NCBI GenBank assembly: GCA_031969655.1
Contig: DALYJX010000009.1
Span: 1-64,000, forward strand
Reading direction: 5' to 3'
Source of the DNA: Microseira sp003486305
Lineage (GTDB): Bacteria; Cyanobacteriota; Cyanobacteriia; Cyanobacteriales; Aerosakkonemataceae
Length of the DNA stretch: 64,000 nucleotides
Numbering within the stretch: position 1 is the first letter of the stretch; each line of letters opens with the position of its first letter. The translations under genes were made by a program, and so were the position numbers. Shown here piece by piece: positions 36,401-44,295 of this stretch. The notes under the pieces are model-generated. The model did not search any database. It saw only the letters and a program-made list of their open reading frames with translations, and was not told the origin of the DNA.

Positions 36401-36928
36401 GCGATCGCGAATTGCATTTAGCTCTTTGTTAACCGTATCCTCATCTCGTCCTCTCAAGTCTAAAACCTCAATCTGATAAGCAGGCACTTCCTTAAGAATT
36501 TGCTGCTGACCATCCAATAACATCACAGCCCTCAGCATATCGTGACGCTCAATTAATTTTTGCAGCGCCCAGTTTAATCGTTCCAAGTCTAAGCCATTAC
36601 ATTCAATCTCATAGTAGCCATGATTGGCGACATCTCCTAACTCTAATACCCCACTGCGACCCACCCAAAAAGCATATTGCATATCAGTAAGAGGGAAAGG
36701 TTCATAATGCAGGTTTGGCGCTGGTACTATTGCTGGTAGAGACGTAGAACTTGCACTCATGTTGTTCTCTTGCAGCAACAACAAAAGTTCTGCTTTATGC
36801 TCAACTAATGAGTTACGCAGTTCTGGGGTCAGCACTCCCTTGGGTGCATCAACGTCCAACAAACCACCATTGATAGACAGTTTTACGCCTTTGTCAGAGA
36901 GATTGGTTAAGAGTGAATGTAAATCCAT
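33467..36928 (-). CDS. NRPS 1: TubC docking-Cy-A-PCP, first condensing module
   Basis: The N terminus MDLHSLLTNLSDKGVKLSIN with its following residues is a TubC-type docking domain. The Cy domain has DLQVFDAWS (DxxxxDxxS, about 212-220). The A domain has YTSGSTGLPKG (about 688). The pocket, aligned by eye, reads DMYNFGVLWK, close to but not the same as the Cys code of NRPS 2 and 3, so Cys is likely but Ser/Thr cannot be excluded. The PCP has GGNSLLI (about 1078). Role: accept the salicyl (or halosalicyl) starter and form the first aryl-thiazoline or oxazoline. The frame extends to a TTG at 36940, but ATG 36928 with GGCGGA upstream is a better start. Confidence 0.92.
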   Translation of the reverse strand: MDLHSLLTNLSDKGVKLSINGGLLDVDAPKGVLTPELRNSLVEHKAELLLLLQENNMSASSTSLPAIVPAPNLHYEPFPLTDMQYAFWVGRSGVLELGDVANHGYYEIECNGLDLERLNWALQKLIERHDMLRAVMLLDGQQQILKEVPAYQIEVLDLRGRDEDTVNKELNAIRDRLSHQVLPADQWPLFEFRATRLDAERIRLHVSYDLQVFDAWSLFRLFDEWFQLYQNPDVALPPLEISFRDYVIAEQALQNTELHKRSQDYWLNRLDSLPPAPDLPLAKTPKELKQHRCQRYDGRLNQTDWQQLKQRAARAGLTPSGVLLAAFAEILTVWSKNPQFTINLALFNRLPLHPQVNDILGDFTSVTLLAVDNSSCESFADRAVRIQKQLWQDLEHRYFSGVRVVRELARRKGTAPSAMPVVFTSTLGFGSLGQETLTFSRFGELVYGISQASQTWMDVQVWEEKGELTFNWDAIAQLFPEGLIDDMFEAYCCFLQQLATSESVWVDTNRQLVPRRQLAQRNAINTTDASIPNKLLHVLFAEQVQHRRLKPAVISSNGTLTYQELYELSNQVGHRLRYLGARPNQLVAIVMEKGWEQIVAVLGILNCGAAYLPIDPTLPKERLWYLLENGEVQLVLTQSWLNEKLEWPKDIKRICADTKELANESKQPLKPVQQLEDLAYVLYTSGSTGLPKGVAIAHRGVVNAITCTNQFFDIGSDDRVLALTALHHDMSVYDIFGILAAGGCLILPDASATRNPAHWCELMLRENVTIWNSVPAMMEMLLEYAGDRPQVLACSLRWAFLGGDWISVTLPSRLNHLVSKVQVVSVGGPTETTLWNIWYPVKTVDPVGKSIPYGKPIANTKYYVLNEALDDCPTWVPGELCCAGVGVAKGYWQDEEKTNVKFITHPRTGDRIYRTGDLGRYLPDGNIEFLGRVDFQIKIRGYRIEAGEIEAALTQHSAVRAAVVSAIGKQHNQERLVAYVVPEQKLTPTVEELRHFLSEKLPDYMIPSAFIFLDALPLSANGKVDRRALPVPEDLLPEFQVAYAAPKTDIEQAIAKIWQEVLEVEKVGVNHNFFDLGGNSLLITKIYTKLRSFLPKELEYVSLTDLYNYSTIKAFAKHLNSAQNTSTLPQKSAELEQKIKQGKYRLKQMLKKR

Positions 36929-36988
36929 GTTGTCCGCCAAATAGATGACTAGAGTCGAGTCTTTGAAAGTTTAAGTCAAATCTCTTTT

Positions 36989-38647
36989 TTACCTCTTGGC
37001 TGTATTTAAGTTTGCTATAGCTAGCAAATCCTCTATGTCGTAGTCAAAATACTTCTTGACCTCTGGTTTTTGAGAACTCTTCACCCAAAACATAAAACGC
37101 TTGTGTTCAGAGGCAATAAAATCCGATTCTCCATCTATATTTTTTTGGGATGGATCTCCTAATTTATAATAATCACTCGGCACAAAGTCAACTGAATTGA
37201 TTAACCCCATAATATGGGTTGCAGCCTCATTAGCAGATAACAAACCCTCGCTGACCTTTTCAACTATTGTTGTAGCATTTCGGAAAAAATTATCACCTAA
37301 TCCTTCAAAACTAGGAGTTAAACTATCTAGGTTACTACTATTGAGATCGAATAACTCTTTCCCCTTACCTGCGGCAATTTTCAGTTTCTTTTTAAGTCCC
37401 GCTTTTGCCTGACGCATAAAACTTCCAAGTATCCAAATCCGTCTCCAGGCATCCCATAGATTAAAGTCAGCAAAAGAAATATACGAACAGTTAACCAAAG
37501 TATCGTTGTAATCAAAAAGTTTTTGTTGCAAATGCTCAATATCGGTAAAGCGCTCTGCTGAATAATCATTTTCTGCAATAGCCTTCATAATCTGAGAGGC
37601 TAAAGGAATGATAATCGTACAAGTATTTACTAAACCAAACGAGTAGAGCGCATCGATAAATCCTGCTGCATGAGAGAGGACGTAAAATCGTTCTCCCACA
37701 CAGGAATGTGATGAATATTGCAGGCGATCTGTTGATACCCACTGGCGAATCGGTTTAGCATTTTCAAACTGAATCGCAATGTCAGGAAATCGCGTCAGGA
37801 AATTTTTAAACTCCTGTTCGGGCGATATTTCAGTTTTGGGAAAGCGTCGAGAATCGAAATTAAGTCCAACGCTACAATTTGGATTACCGGAGTTTTCATG
37901 GTTATTAAACGGAATCACCCACATCCAACCGCCATCAAATATGTGATGAAGAGTACCTTGATACCAGAATAGTTCATCTGAACTTTTTGCGATCGCCCGA
38001 ACGCAATCATCGTACCTCTTAACATCAACCATGTGAGTAAAGATACTTCTTGAATGAGTTTTAAAGCGGGTTGGGATTTCTCGCAAGTTAAATTTTTGGC
38101 TAAGTGGAGAGCGGTAACCACTAGCATCAACTAAGTAATTAGCAGTAAACGATTCACCACTTTCTACTTCTAGTTCAATTCCTTTTGATTCTATTTTAAT
38201 ATCCGTGATGCTTGTGTTTTCTAGAAGTTTAACACCATATTTTACCGCCACTTTTGCCATGTAGTGGTCTATATCCTGACGAAATAAGTGGCTGCTAGGA
38301 TGAACGCCAACTTTATTAGCTTCTTGTAAAGTCTGTTTCTGACCTTCTCGATGGTAGATAAAATTGAACGATCGCTTTAATCCACAAGCCGAAGGTGAGA
38401 TATTTTCGCAGATATTCTTGAAGGAACTCAAGTGCGCGATTTCAGGAACATCATATTGATAGCTAAGAATACTCATCATTAAATCTGTATCGGGAGTCAT
38501 TGCTTCTCCAACAGCAAATCTTGGATGAGATCCCTTATCAATCATCAAAACTTGGATGTTATGTCTGGCTAAAATAGTTGCTAAAATTGACCCTGCAAGT
38601 CCAGACCCTAGAATGATTACATCAAATTGCTTTGTGTTGTAGTTCAT
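36989..38647 (-). CDS. FAD-dependent halogenase
   Basis: A 552-residue flavoprotein. It has GSGLAG (residues 14-19) for FAD binding, a Lys at residue 91 (CGLKRSFNF) placed like the catalytic Lys of flavin halogenases, and WMWVIP (241-246), the WxWxIP motif that separates halogenases from monooxygenases. These enzymes use FADH2, oxygen and chloride or bromide to make hypohalous acid. Beside salicylate synthesis and carrier-protein genes it most likely halogenates the phenolic ring, perhaps while bound to a carrier protein. No flavin reductase gene is in the window. It lies 60 bp upstream of NRPS 1. A non-halogenating oxidase is a less likely reading. Confidence 0.85.
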   Translation of the reverse strand: MNYNTKQFDVIILGSGLAGSILATILARHNIQVLMIDKGSHPRFAVGEAMTPDTDLMMSILSYQYDVPEIAHLSSFKNICENISPSACGLKRSFNFIYHREGQKQTLQEANKVGVHPSSHLFRQDIDHYMAKVAVKYGVKLLENTSITDIKIESKGIELEVESGESFTANYLVDASGYRSPLSQKFNLREIPTRFKTHSRSIFTHMVDVKRYDDCVRAIAKSSDELFWYQGTLHHIFDGGWMWVIPFNNHENSGNPNCSVGLNFDSRRFPKTEISPEQEFKNFLTRFPDIAIQFENAKPIRQWVSTDRLQYSSHSCVGERFYVLSHAAGFIDALYSFGLVNTCTIIIPLASQIMKAIAENDYSAERFTDIEHLQQKLFDYNDTLVNCSYISFADFNLWDAWRRIWILGSFMRQAKAGLKKKLKIAAGKGKELFDLNSSNLDSLTPSFEGLGDNFFRNATTIVEKVSEGLLSANEAATHIMGLINSVDFVPSDYYKLGDPSQKNIDGESDFIASEHKRFMFWVKSSQKPEVKKYFDYDIEDLLAIANLNTAKR

Positions 38648-38698
38648 AACGGAATTTCCTGATGATTTGACAAAAGTTCGTGTTAATTAAAGTTTGAG

Positions 38699-40204
38699 TT
38701 ACAGACTCAATTTTTCCCTTTCTTGTCCTTGATTGCTGCTAGTATCGGTCGCTGATTCTGATGCAATTAGATTAGTCAAGGCTAATTGGTTCAGCAGGAG
38801 TTCAGCTAATTGAGCTACATTGTTTTCACCAAAAAACCTTTCTATCGGCACTCGCACGTGCAAATCAGCTTCAATTCTTCTTCTCAGTTCAAAAGCCATC
38901 AAAGAGTCAAGCAACTCAGCAAGGTACAGATCGGAATTGAGTTGAGTTATGGGAAGCTGTAGCGAACTAGCCAACCATTCTAAAATATAGGTTTCTAGCA
39001 TCTGCCGTCGTTCCTTCGGGGAAGCAGAAACGAATTTTTCGCTGGAAAAACAAGCTTGTTGGCGCGAGAAACTAATTTTTCGCGGTTGATGTATTTCCCC
39101 AGTAACAGCGATCGCAGGTGCGGGAAGTGACCCCAGCACCACATCACCCCAACGCATTACTGTAGCTGCTGCCGTAGCTGTCGCACCGTTAGTGTAGACG
39201 AGAACAAGATCGTTTTCGCGGATTTTGCCTGCAAGGGCGGCGTGGTAAAGATTAGCAACGGGAAATACCGGGCCAATATTGGCATATCGCGGGTAGAGGT
39301 TAATTGTGCGTTGCGGATCGATGCCCAATGCTCGCGCACAAACGCTAGCATACCAGGCAGTAGGGGTATTGAACGCAAAAAAGTCGATTTGTTCGAGAGT
39401 TAAACCAGCAGCCGCGACGGCACCTTCGCAACAGATACGGACAAATTCTACTGCTGTTTCTGCGATCGCACTTGCATTCTCACCCGTCCGAGTACGCATC
39501 CGAGGCATCCCCTGGGCGTCTATTACCAGTTCGTGCAAGTAGGCATCGCAAGTTGCAACGGTATTAACAATTTTAGTGGCGATAATTCCCTGGCTGGGTT
39601 TGAGCGCATCAACTACGAACGCTCCAGCACCGTCGCCCATCGACCACGAGAGGGTATCCTGCTCGTCTACAGCATCAGATCCAATGTGCGATACAACCAC
39701 TAGGACATTGCGATATTCTCCCGCTTGCACCAGCGCACAAGCGTTTTGCAGCGCCACCAAAGCACTAGAACAGGTTGATTCGAGATTCCAGGCGGGGCAG
39801 CACAGTTCTAATTGGCGCGCGAGGTAAGCAGCATTGCCAAGTCCAATTTGTTCGCAAAAAAGTGAGGTAACAATCGTTAGTTCGACTCGATCGGGAGAAA
39901 GATTTGCCCGCTCAAGGGCGTCCCTAGCCGCCCGATACTCTAGCATTAACGCCGATTCATCCGCACCGAGTACCCGCCGCTCGACATTGCCTCGGAAGGG
40001 GTCTGACAGATACGGTGCTACCTCTTGCGACCAGATGTCAAGCCCGTTGTCGATTGTAGATTCAGCAGGCATGTACGACCTTGTTCTTCTTGGCTGAGTT
40101 TTAGCCAGCAACTGGGGGTACTTCTCAATCCAGTAATCATTTGTACGGATTTGGCTGGGAAAACTGACTGCAAGTGAGCGAATACCGACCGGACGATCGA
40201 TCAT
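38699..40204 (-). CDS. KAS III-like acyltransferase fused to a C-terminal carrier protein
   Basis: Residues 1-360 are a ketoacyl-ACP synthase III fold with nucleophile Cys145 (ESTCSSALV), SWSMGDGAGAFVVD and the Asn of RYANIGPVFP (309). Where FabH has the catalytic His (the HQAN loop) this protein reads FAFNTPTAWY (275-284), with no His. Residues 410-480 form a carrier domain with ELLDSLMAFELRRR. KAS III homologues lacking decarboxylative chemistry often act as acyltransferases (CerJ/DpsC type). A plausible job is moving the aryl starter from the free carrier protein to the fused one, or to NRPS 1. The fusion is unusual. The two genes flanking it (PPTase, halogenase) support a role in starter handling. 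Confidence 0.8.
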   Translation of the reverse strand: MIDRPVGIRSLAVSFPSQIRTNDYWIEKYPQLLAKTQPRRTRSYMPAESTIDNGLDIWSQEVAPYLSDPFRGNVERRVLGADESALMLEYRAARDALERANLSPDRVELTIVTSLFCEQIGLGNAAYLARQLELCCPAWNLESTCSSALVALQNACALVQAGEYRNVLVVVSHIGSDAVDEQDTLSWSMGDGAGAFVVDALKPSQGIIATKIVNTVATCDAYLHELVIDAQGMPRMRTRTGENASAIAETAVEFVRICCEGAVAAAGLTLEQIDFFAFNTPTAWYASVCARALGIDPQRTINLYPRYANIGPVFPVANLYHAALAGKIRENDLVLVYTNGATATAAATVMRWGDVVLGSLPAPAIAVTGEIHQPRKISFSRQQACFSSEKFVSASPKERRQMLETYILEWLASSLQLPITQLNSDLYLAELLDSLMAFELRRRIEADLHVRVPIERFFGENNVAQLAELLLNQLALTNLIASESATDTSSNQGQEREKLSL

Positions 40205-40229
40205 AATAAACCTTCTTTTAATCTCAGCA

Positions 40230-40793
40230 TCATTCAGCTTGATTCAAGTTTGAACCGAGTGCGATCGCAGCGGCTGCTGTATATGATGATGCATGGCTAA
40301 TACTCAGCAGCCACTTGGCAATACCCAGTTCTGCTGCAATTTCTTTACACTTGGCGTACAGCACAACCGATGGTTCACCTGTTGGCAGCCGTTGCACCTC
40401 AATATCCAGCCAAGAAATACCCTCGTTCCATCCCCTGCCAAGGGCTTTGAGTATCGCTTTTTTAGCGGCGAAACGACCTGCAAAGTAATGGATGCGGTTA
40501 GTTCCCAACTCAGAAGCACTGCGTTCTAAAACTGTAAAATGCTTCTTTTCAAAACACCCGCTCGATCTTTCTACTTGTTCTTTGATCCGCGTTGTTTCAA
40601 CAATTTCGATTCCATGACCGATGATAGTTAAACGAAAAGATTCAACAAAAGTTGGAAACGAAGGTGCGACGGATAAATCTGCATACTTTTCATCCTGCTG
40701 CAAAAACTCTTGTGGAGTAGGCGTCTCGCCTGCCTTTGAGTTTCTTTGCTGGAAAAGTAGATTTTTCTTTGCAACCATTTGCATCCTAAACAT
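40230..40793 (-). CDS. AcpS-type phosphopantetheinyl transferase with a repeat-derived N terminus
   Basis: The AcpS signature begins at residue 57 (IIGHGIEIVETTRI), with HYFAGRFAAKKAILKALG and ISHASSYTAAAAIAL. Such enzymes attach 4'-phosphopantetheine to carrier-protein serines. AcpS proteins are about 120-130 residues; this one has some 50 extra N-terminal residues including KAGETPTPQEFLQ, encoded by a dispersed palindromic repeat (40709-40740) that also lies in PKS 1. No later ATG exists in frame, so either the repeat is translated or a non-ATG start is used. It is one of two AcpS-type PPTases in the cluster. Confidence 0.8.
   Translation of the reverse strand: MFRMQMVAKKNLLFQQRNSKAGETPTPQEFLQQDEKYADLSVAPSFPTFVESFRLTIIGHGIEIVETTRIKEQVERSSGCFEKKHFTVLERSASELGTNRIHYFAGRFAAKKAILKALGRGWNEGISWLDIEVQRLPTGEPSVVLYAKCKEIAAELGIAKWLLSISHASSYTAAAAIALGSNLNQAE
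40709..40740. repeat. Dispersed GTGGGGTGGGCGTCTCGCCC-type repeat within the PPTase frame
   Basis: CTTGTGGAGTAGGCGTCTCG followed by CCTGCC is a slightly diverged copy of the hairpin repeat seen in PKS 1. It codes for KAGETPTPQEF on the minus strand. Confidence 0.75.
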
Positions 40794-40808
40794 GCCTTTG
40801 CACCCCGA

Positions 40809-42131
40809 TCAAGACTTCAAAACCAGATTGGTCAACATGGTATTCATTTTGTTAACCGACTCGATATACTCGTTTTGGGGAACCGATTCGGCGACGATAC
40901 CAGCTCCGGCATTTAAGTGAATCCAGTTACCGTATTGATAGACAGATCGAATTGCGATCGCTAAATCTGCCGAACCACTGCTGTCTACCCAACCAATACC
41001 ACCCGCATAAATTCCTCTCGGCTCGTCTTCCAGGCGATCGATCCATTTTAGGGCTTGTTGTTTATCAATTCCAGAAACAGTAATCCCTGGAAATAATACC
41101 TTCAAAGCATCCCACAAAGTATTTCCCGGCTTCAGCCTACCACCTACTCTCGATGATAAGTGCTGCACGCACCGATACTTCTTGACCTCCATAAAATTAA
41201 AAACTCGAATGCTTCCCGGTAAACAAAGTGAAGCAATCTCGCTTTGTGCCAGCCAAACCGATAATGCGTGTTCTTTCACCTCTTTAGCATCAGTAAATAA
41301 TTCACCACATAGATGCGTATCCTCTTCTAAACTTTCAGAGCGAGGCCGAGTTGCCGCTAGCGGATTAGTCTCAAGAAACCCATCCCCATTGACTTCCATG
41401 AGAATCTCCGGACTGAAGCCAACAGCACGAACATCTCCTATATTCAAACAATAAGAACGCGCTGAATTATTCACTCTAGCTCCGACTGCATAAGTTCCAA
41501 TAACGTCTAAATCGCCAATGAATTTGAAACAGCGAGCAATAATAGCTTTATGCAGATCGCCTCTTTTAATCGCCTCAATTAACGTTTTAACACTGTTCTG
41601 ATAATTTTCGCGATCCGCCAGGTCAACATCTAATAAATTTGGCTTGTAATCTGGGAGTTTATTATCCAAAAATAATAGTCTCCGGATTCGCTCTAATGAC
41701 CGGATACTTCTGATATAAACTCCCTCTGCTGTAAAGCGGAGTTCGGTTTCGGGAATCAAAAAATAGAGAAGTTCTCGATCGGTTGCTTTAGAGTATGAAG
41801 AGTAAAAGCGAGCAACATCAAAACCGACATAACCATAAGCCGTCCAGTTTTCAATTGGCAAAGAACCCAGCAACTCCTCTACTTGTTGGAACGGATTCAC
41901 AACTGGTTCCGAGTGATATTTTCCCACAGTTTCAAGCAAGACTAAATCCTGGCTTACCGATACCTTAGCTAGCTCATTACCAGCTATACGAACCTCATTT
42001 TTCCCTTCATACATCACGTAGTTGAAAAATATCTGAGATTCCAGGAGATTTTTTAAGACAACCACAGGATCTCTTTTCCCAGTCACAAAAGTTTCCTGAT
42101 ACTTGAGCGCAGTCTTTAACTCAGTTACCAT
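40809..42131 (-). CDS. Salicylate synthase (Irp9/MbtI family)
   Basis: It converts chorismate via isochorismate to salicylate plus pyruvate, supplying the starter. The chorismate-binding fold is clear: GDLHKAIIARCFKF, AVGFSPEILMEV, LETNPLAATRPRS, DAKEVKEHALSVWLA, QHLSSRV, LFPGITVSGIDKQQALKWID and EDEPRGIYAGGIGW. The longest frame begins at ATG 42275, which lies inside an inverted-repeat element and adds 48 unrelated residues. ATG 42131 has a strong AAGGAG 8 nt upstream (42140-42145) and gives 440 residues, the usual size of MbtI or Irp9. Isochorismate synthase is the alternative, but no pyruvate lyase partner was seen in the window. Confidence 0.88.
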   Translation of the reverse strand: MVTELKTALKYQETFVTGKRDPVVVLKNLLESQIFFNYVMYEGKNEVRIAGNELAKVSVSQDLVLLETVGKYHSEPVVNPFQQVEELLGSLPIENWTAYGYVGFDVARFYSSYSKATDRELLYFLIPETELRFTAEGVYIRSIRSLERIRRLLFLDNKLPDYKPNLLDVDLADRENYQNSVKTLIEAIKRGDLHKAIIARCFKFIGDLDVIGTYAVGARVNNSARSYCLNIGDVRAVGFSPEILMEVNGDGFLETNPLAATRPRSESLEEDTHLCGELFTDAKEVKEHALSVWLAQSEIASLCLPGSIRVFNFMEVKKYRCVQHLSSRVGGRLKPGNTLWDALKVLFPGITVSGIDKQQALKWIDRLEDEPRGIYAGGIGWVDSSGSADLAIAIRSVYQYGNWIHLNAGAGIVAESVPQNEYIESVNKMNTMLTNLVLKS

Positions 42132-42139
42132 CTCATTTG

Positions 42140-42145
42140 CTCCTT
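42140..42145 (-). promoter_or_regulatory. Shine-Dalgarno deciding the salicylate synthase start
   Basis: AAGGAG on the minus strand, 8 nt before ATG 42131. The competing upstream ATG 42275 sits in a repeat arm. Confidence 0.75.
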
Positions 42146-42180
42146 CAATGCTCGTGCAGTCTATCTGTAAAATTAGAGTG

Positions 42181-42280
42181 ATATCATGTCCGGTCAATCT
42201 GTAGGGGCAATCCCCCCGTATTTGCCCCGGAGTGAGGGAGGGGGAAAAGTTAATAATGGGTAATCTTAAGGACATGATAT
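42181..42280. repeat. MITE-like element with TIR ATATCATGTCC
   Basis: Perfect 11-bp terminal inverted repeats (42181-42191 and 42270-42280) enclose a GC-rich palindrome (GGGGCAA...TTGCCCC). A second element with near-identical ends lies at 50964-51085. Its right arm contains the ATG that makes the salicylate synthase frame look 48 codons longer. Confidence 0.75.
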
Positions 42281-42297
42281 GAAACGGTATCAGCGGC

Positions 42298-43851
42298 TCA
42301 TGCGTGAGCCAGAGTTTGATTTTTTCCTAATAATTTGCGGTGGATTTTTCCAGTTGAAGTACGCGGTAAGTTTTCCACAAAGCGAATAATTTTCGGAGCC
42401 TTAAAATGAGGCAATCGCTGTTTGGCAAATTTACGAATACCATCCTCTAGTTCGGGCGATGGTTTTTGTCCTGGCTTGAGGGTTACATAGGCAACAACGT
42501 GAGTTAACTGCTCACCCTTGTCAGACTCCGGTACTGCTGCTACCTCAAGAATCTGAGAATGCTGATGCAAGACATCCTCAATTTCTAACGGTGATACCCA
42601 CTGACCGTTTACTTTAAAAAGATCGTCTTTACGACCCATAAATCTGAAATAGCCGTCAGCATCGCACAGATACTTATCCCCGGTTTGCATTGCGTTCCCG
42701 TAAATAACTTTCCGTGTCTGTTGCAATCGATTCCAGTATCCCAGCATCAAGCTTTCTCCGCTCACCTGCAAGTCACCAATCTCGCCAGGAGGACACGGGA
42801 AGCCATCTTCGTCAACAACCCGGACATCGTAACCAGGAACCGGACGCCCAGAACTGCCTGGTTTGCACTCTCCCAATCGGTTCGAGAGAAAAATGTGCAA
42901 AAACTCGGTTGTGCCAATTCCTTCACAAATTTCCTTGTTGTAAGTTTCAAACCATTTTTGCCAGATGCTTTTTGGTAGCTGTTCGGCTGCGGATACGCAC
43001 AACCGCAGCGAGGACACATCTAGGGGAGATATGTCGTGTACGGCGAGAAGACTAGCATAAATGCTCGGTATGCCAAACAAAACAGTGGGTTGGTAGCGCT
43101 GGATATCGGCGATGATGTCAAATGCGTTAATAGCATCAGACAAGACTGCCGCTGCACCAACCGCCATCGGCATGTATAGGGTGTTCCCCAACCCATAAGC
43201 AAACGGCATCTTGGCGATTGAGTAAGTAATATCATCTTGGTGCAAGCCAAGAGTCGCCCTACCGTAGTTCTCTGCACAAACTACCATGCTTTGATGCAGG
43301 TGGATCGCGCCTTTCGGTCGTCCCGTACTACCAGAGGTGTAAAGCCAAAAAGCCGGTTCGTCGCGAGACGTTTCAGCGCAAGGTAGCACTTCGTCAGTCT
43401 GCTGAGTCAGCAGAAACAATGGGTTTTCCCCATCTGCCAACAGGACGTGACCCAAGAACTGAGATTGGATGGGGTCTAGTTTCTCTTGCCACTCTTGAGT
43501 AGTCAGCAACAGCTTAGCGCGCGAGTCTTGCAAAATATACTGGATGTCGTCAACGGTACAAGCCGTATTGATTGGAACTGGCACAGCACCGAGCCAAATA
43601 GCACCCCAAAACGCGAATACAAACTCTGGAGTATCTGGCAAAAGAATTGCCATGCGATTTTCCCGTTCTAAACCTAGTTCCTTAAGCAATGCAGCTGTGC
43701 GTCGGACAAAGCAGCTTAATTGAGCGTAACTGTAGGTTCGATCTTGATGGTAAAAGGCTGTTTTATCGCTACGTCCTTGCGCCAAGTTACCTTCTATGAA
43801 ATAAGCTGCAACGTTAAAGACAGTTGGTAATTGTTCAGAAATACTTTCCAT
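42298..43851 (-). CDS. Aryl-AMP ligase of the benzoate-CoA ligase family (probable salicylate-activating enzyme)
   Basis: A 517-residue ANL-family enzyme. The N terminus (FNVAAYFIEGNLAQGRSDKTAF; DTPEFVFAFWGAIWLGAVPV) is closer to benzoate-CoA ligases than to YbtE/EntE-type ligases. P-loop LYTSGSTGRPKGAIH; GIGTTEFLHIFLSNR; TGDKY; C-terminal Lys in RTSTGKIHRKLL. Between a salicylate synthase gene and an ACP-PPTase pair, it most likely adenylates salicylate and loads the free carrier protein encoded at 44249-44512. Substrate is inferred from context. AAGGA precedes ATG 43851. Confidence 0.85.
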   Translation of the reverse strand: MESISEQLPTVFNVAAYFIEGNLAQGRSDKTAFYHQDRTYSYAQLSCFVRRTAALLKELGLERENRMAILLPDTPEFVFAFWGAIWLGAVPVPINTACTVDDIQYILQDSRAKLLLTTQEWQEKLDPIQSQFLGHVLLADGENPLFLLTQQTDEVLPCAETSRDEPAFWLYTSGSTGRPKGAIHLHQSMVVCAENYGRATLGLHQDDITYSIAKMPFAYGLGNTLYMPMAVGAAAVLSDAINAFDIIADIQRYQPTVLFGIPSIYASLLAVHDISPLDVSSLRLCVSAAEQLPKSIWQKWFETYNKEICEGIGTTEFLHIFLSNRLGECKPGSSGRPVPGYDVRVVDEDGFPCPPGEIGDLQVSGESLMLGYWNRLQQTRKVIYGNAMQTGDKYLCDADGYFRFMGRKDDLFKVNGQWVSPLEIEDVLHQHSQILEVAAVPESDKGEQLTHVVAYVTLKPGQKPSPELEDGIRKFAKQRLPHFKAPKIIRFVENLPRTSTGKIHRKLLGKNQTLAHA

Positions 43852-43863
43852 ACAATTTTCCTT

Positions 43864-44295
43864 TTACTGAGCGAGGACGTGAACCAGTACGTGTCTATCC
43901 CAATAGAACCAAGTAGCCAGCCATCGTCGGATACCCCGTCTTTTTGCTTGAAGCCTTGCTTCTCCATGCAGGGCAACTGTCAACTTGCCCTGTGTAATGT
44001 TTGCTTCAATTTCATTCCAGCCAATGCCAGCCAATCCCGTACCTAGAGCTTTTCCCACAGCTTCTTTGGTGGCAAAGCATATTGCATAAGCTTGGTAGGA
44101 ATCGCTAGCTGATTCGCAGCGGTCTATTTCAGCGGGAGCGAACAACAGGGTTAATGTTTCGAGATCGTAGCAGTCAATTAATCTGGTAATTCTAGAGATG
44201 GATGCGATATCGATACCGATTCCCTTAGCCCCACCTGTCCAATCGCTTTCAGGATAGGCTCTTAGAGTTAGAGCTAGCAAGAATTGCCGCTTCAA
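43864..44295 (-). CDS. AcpS-type phosphopantetheinyl transferase
   Basis: A 143-residue protein with GIGIDIASISRITRLID (metal-binding Asp) and ICFATKEAVGKALGTGLAGIGW, the two AcpS signatures. Start is a TTG at 44295 because no ATG exists in the frame; it overlaps the ACP gene by 47 bp. Tight coupling suggests it primes that ACP or the megasynthases. This is the first of two AcpS-type PPTases, and no Sfp-type enzyme is present. Confidence 0.83.
   Translation of the reverse strand: MKRQFLLALTLRAYPESDWTGGAKGIGIDIASISRITRLIDCYDLETLTLLFAPAEIDRCESASDSYQAYAICFATKEAVGKALGTGLAGIGWNEIEANITQGKLTVALHGEARLQAKRRGIRRWLATWFYWDRHVLVHVLAQ

Noticed and set aside
42132..42275. First 48 codons of the longest salicylate synthase frame
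   Set aside because: They begin in an inverted-repeat arm and lie beyond the usual family start, and a strong Shine-Dalgarno favours ATG 42131.
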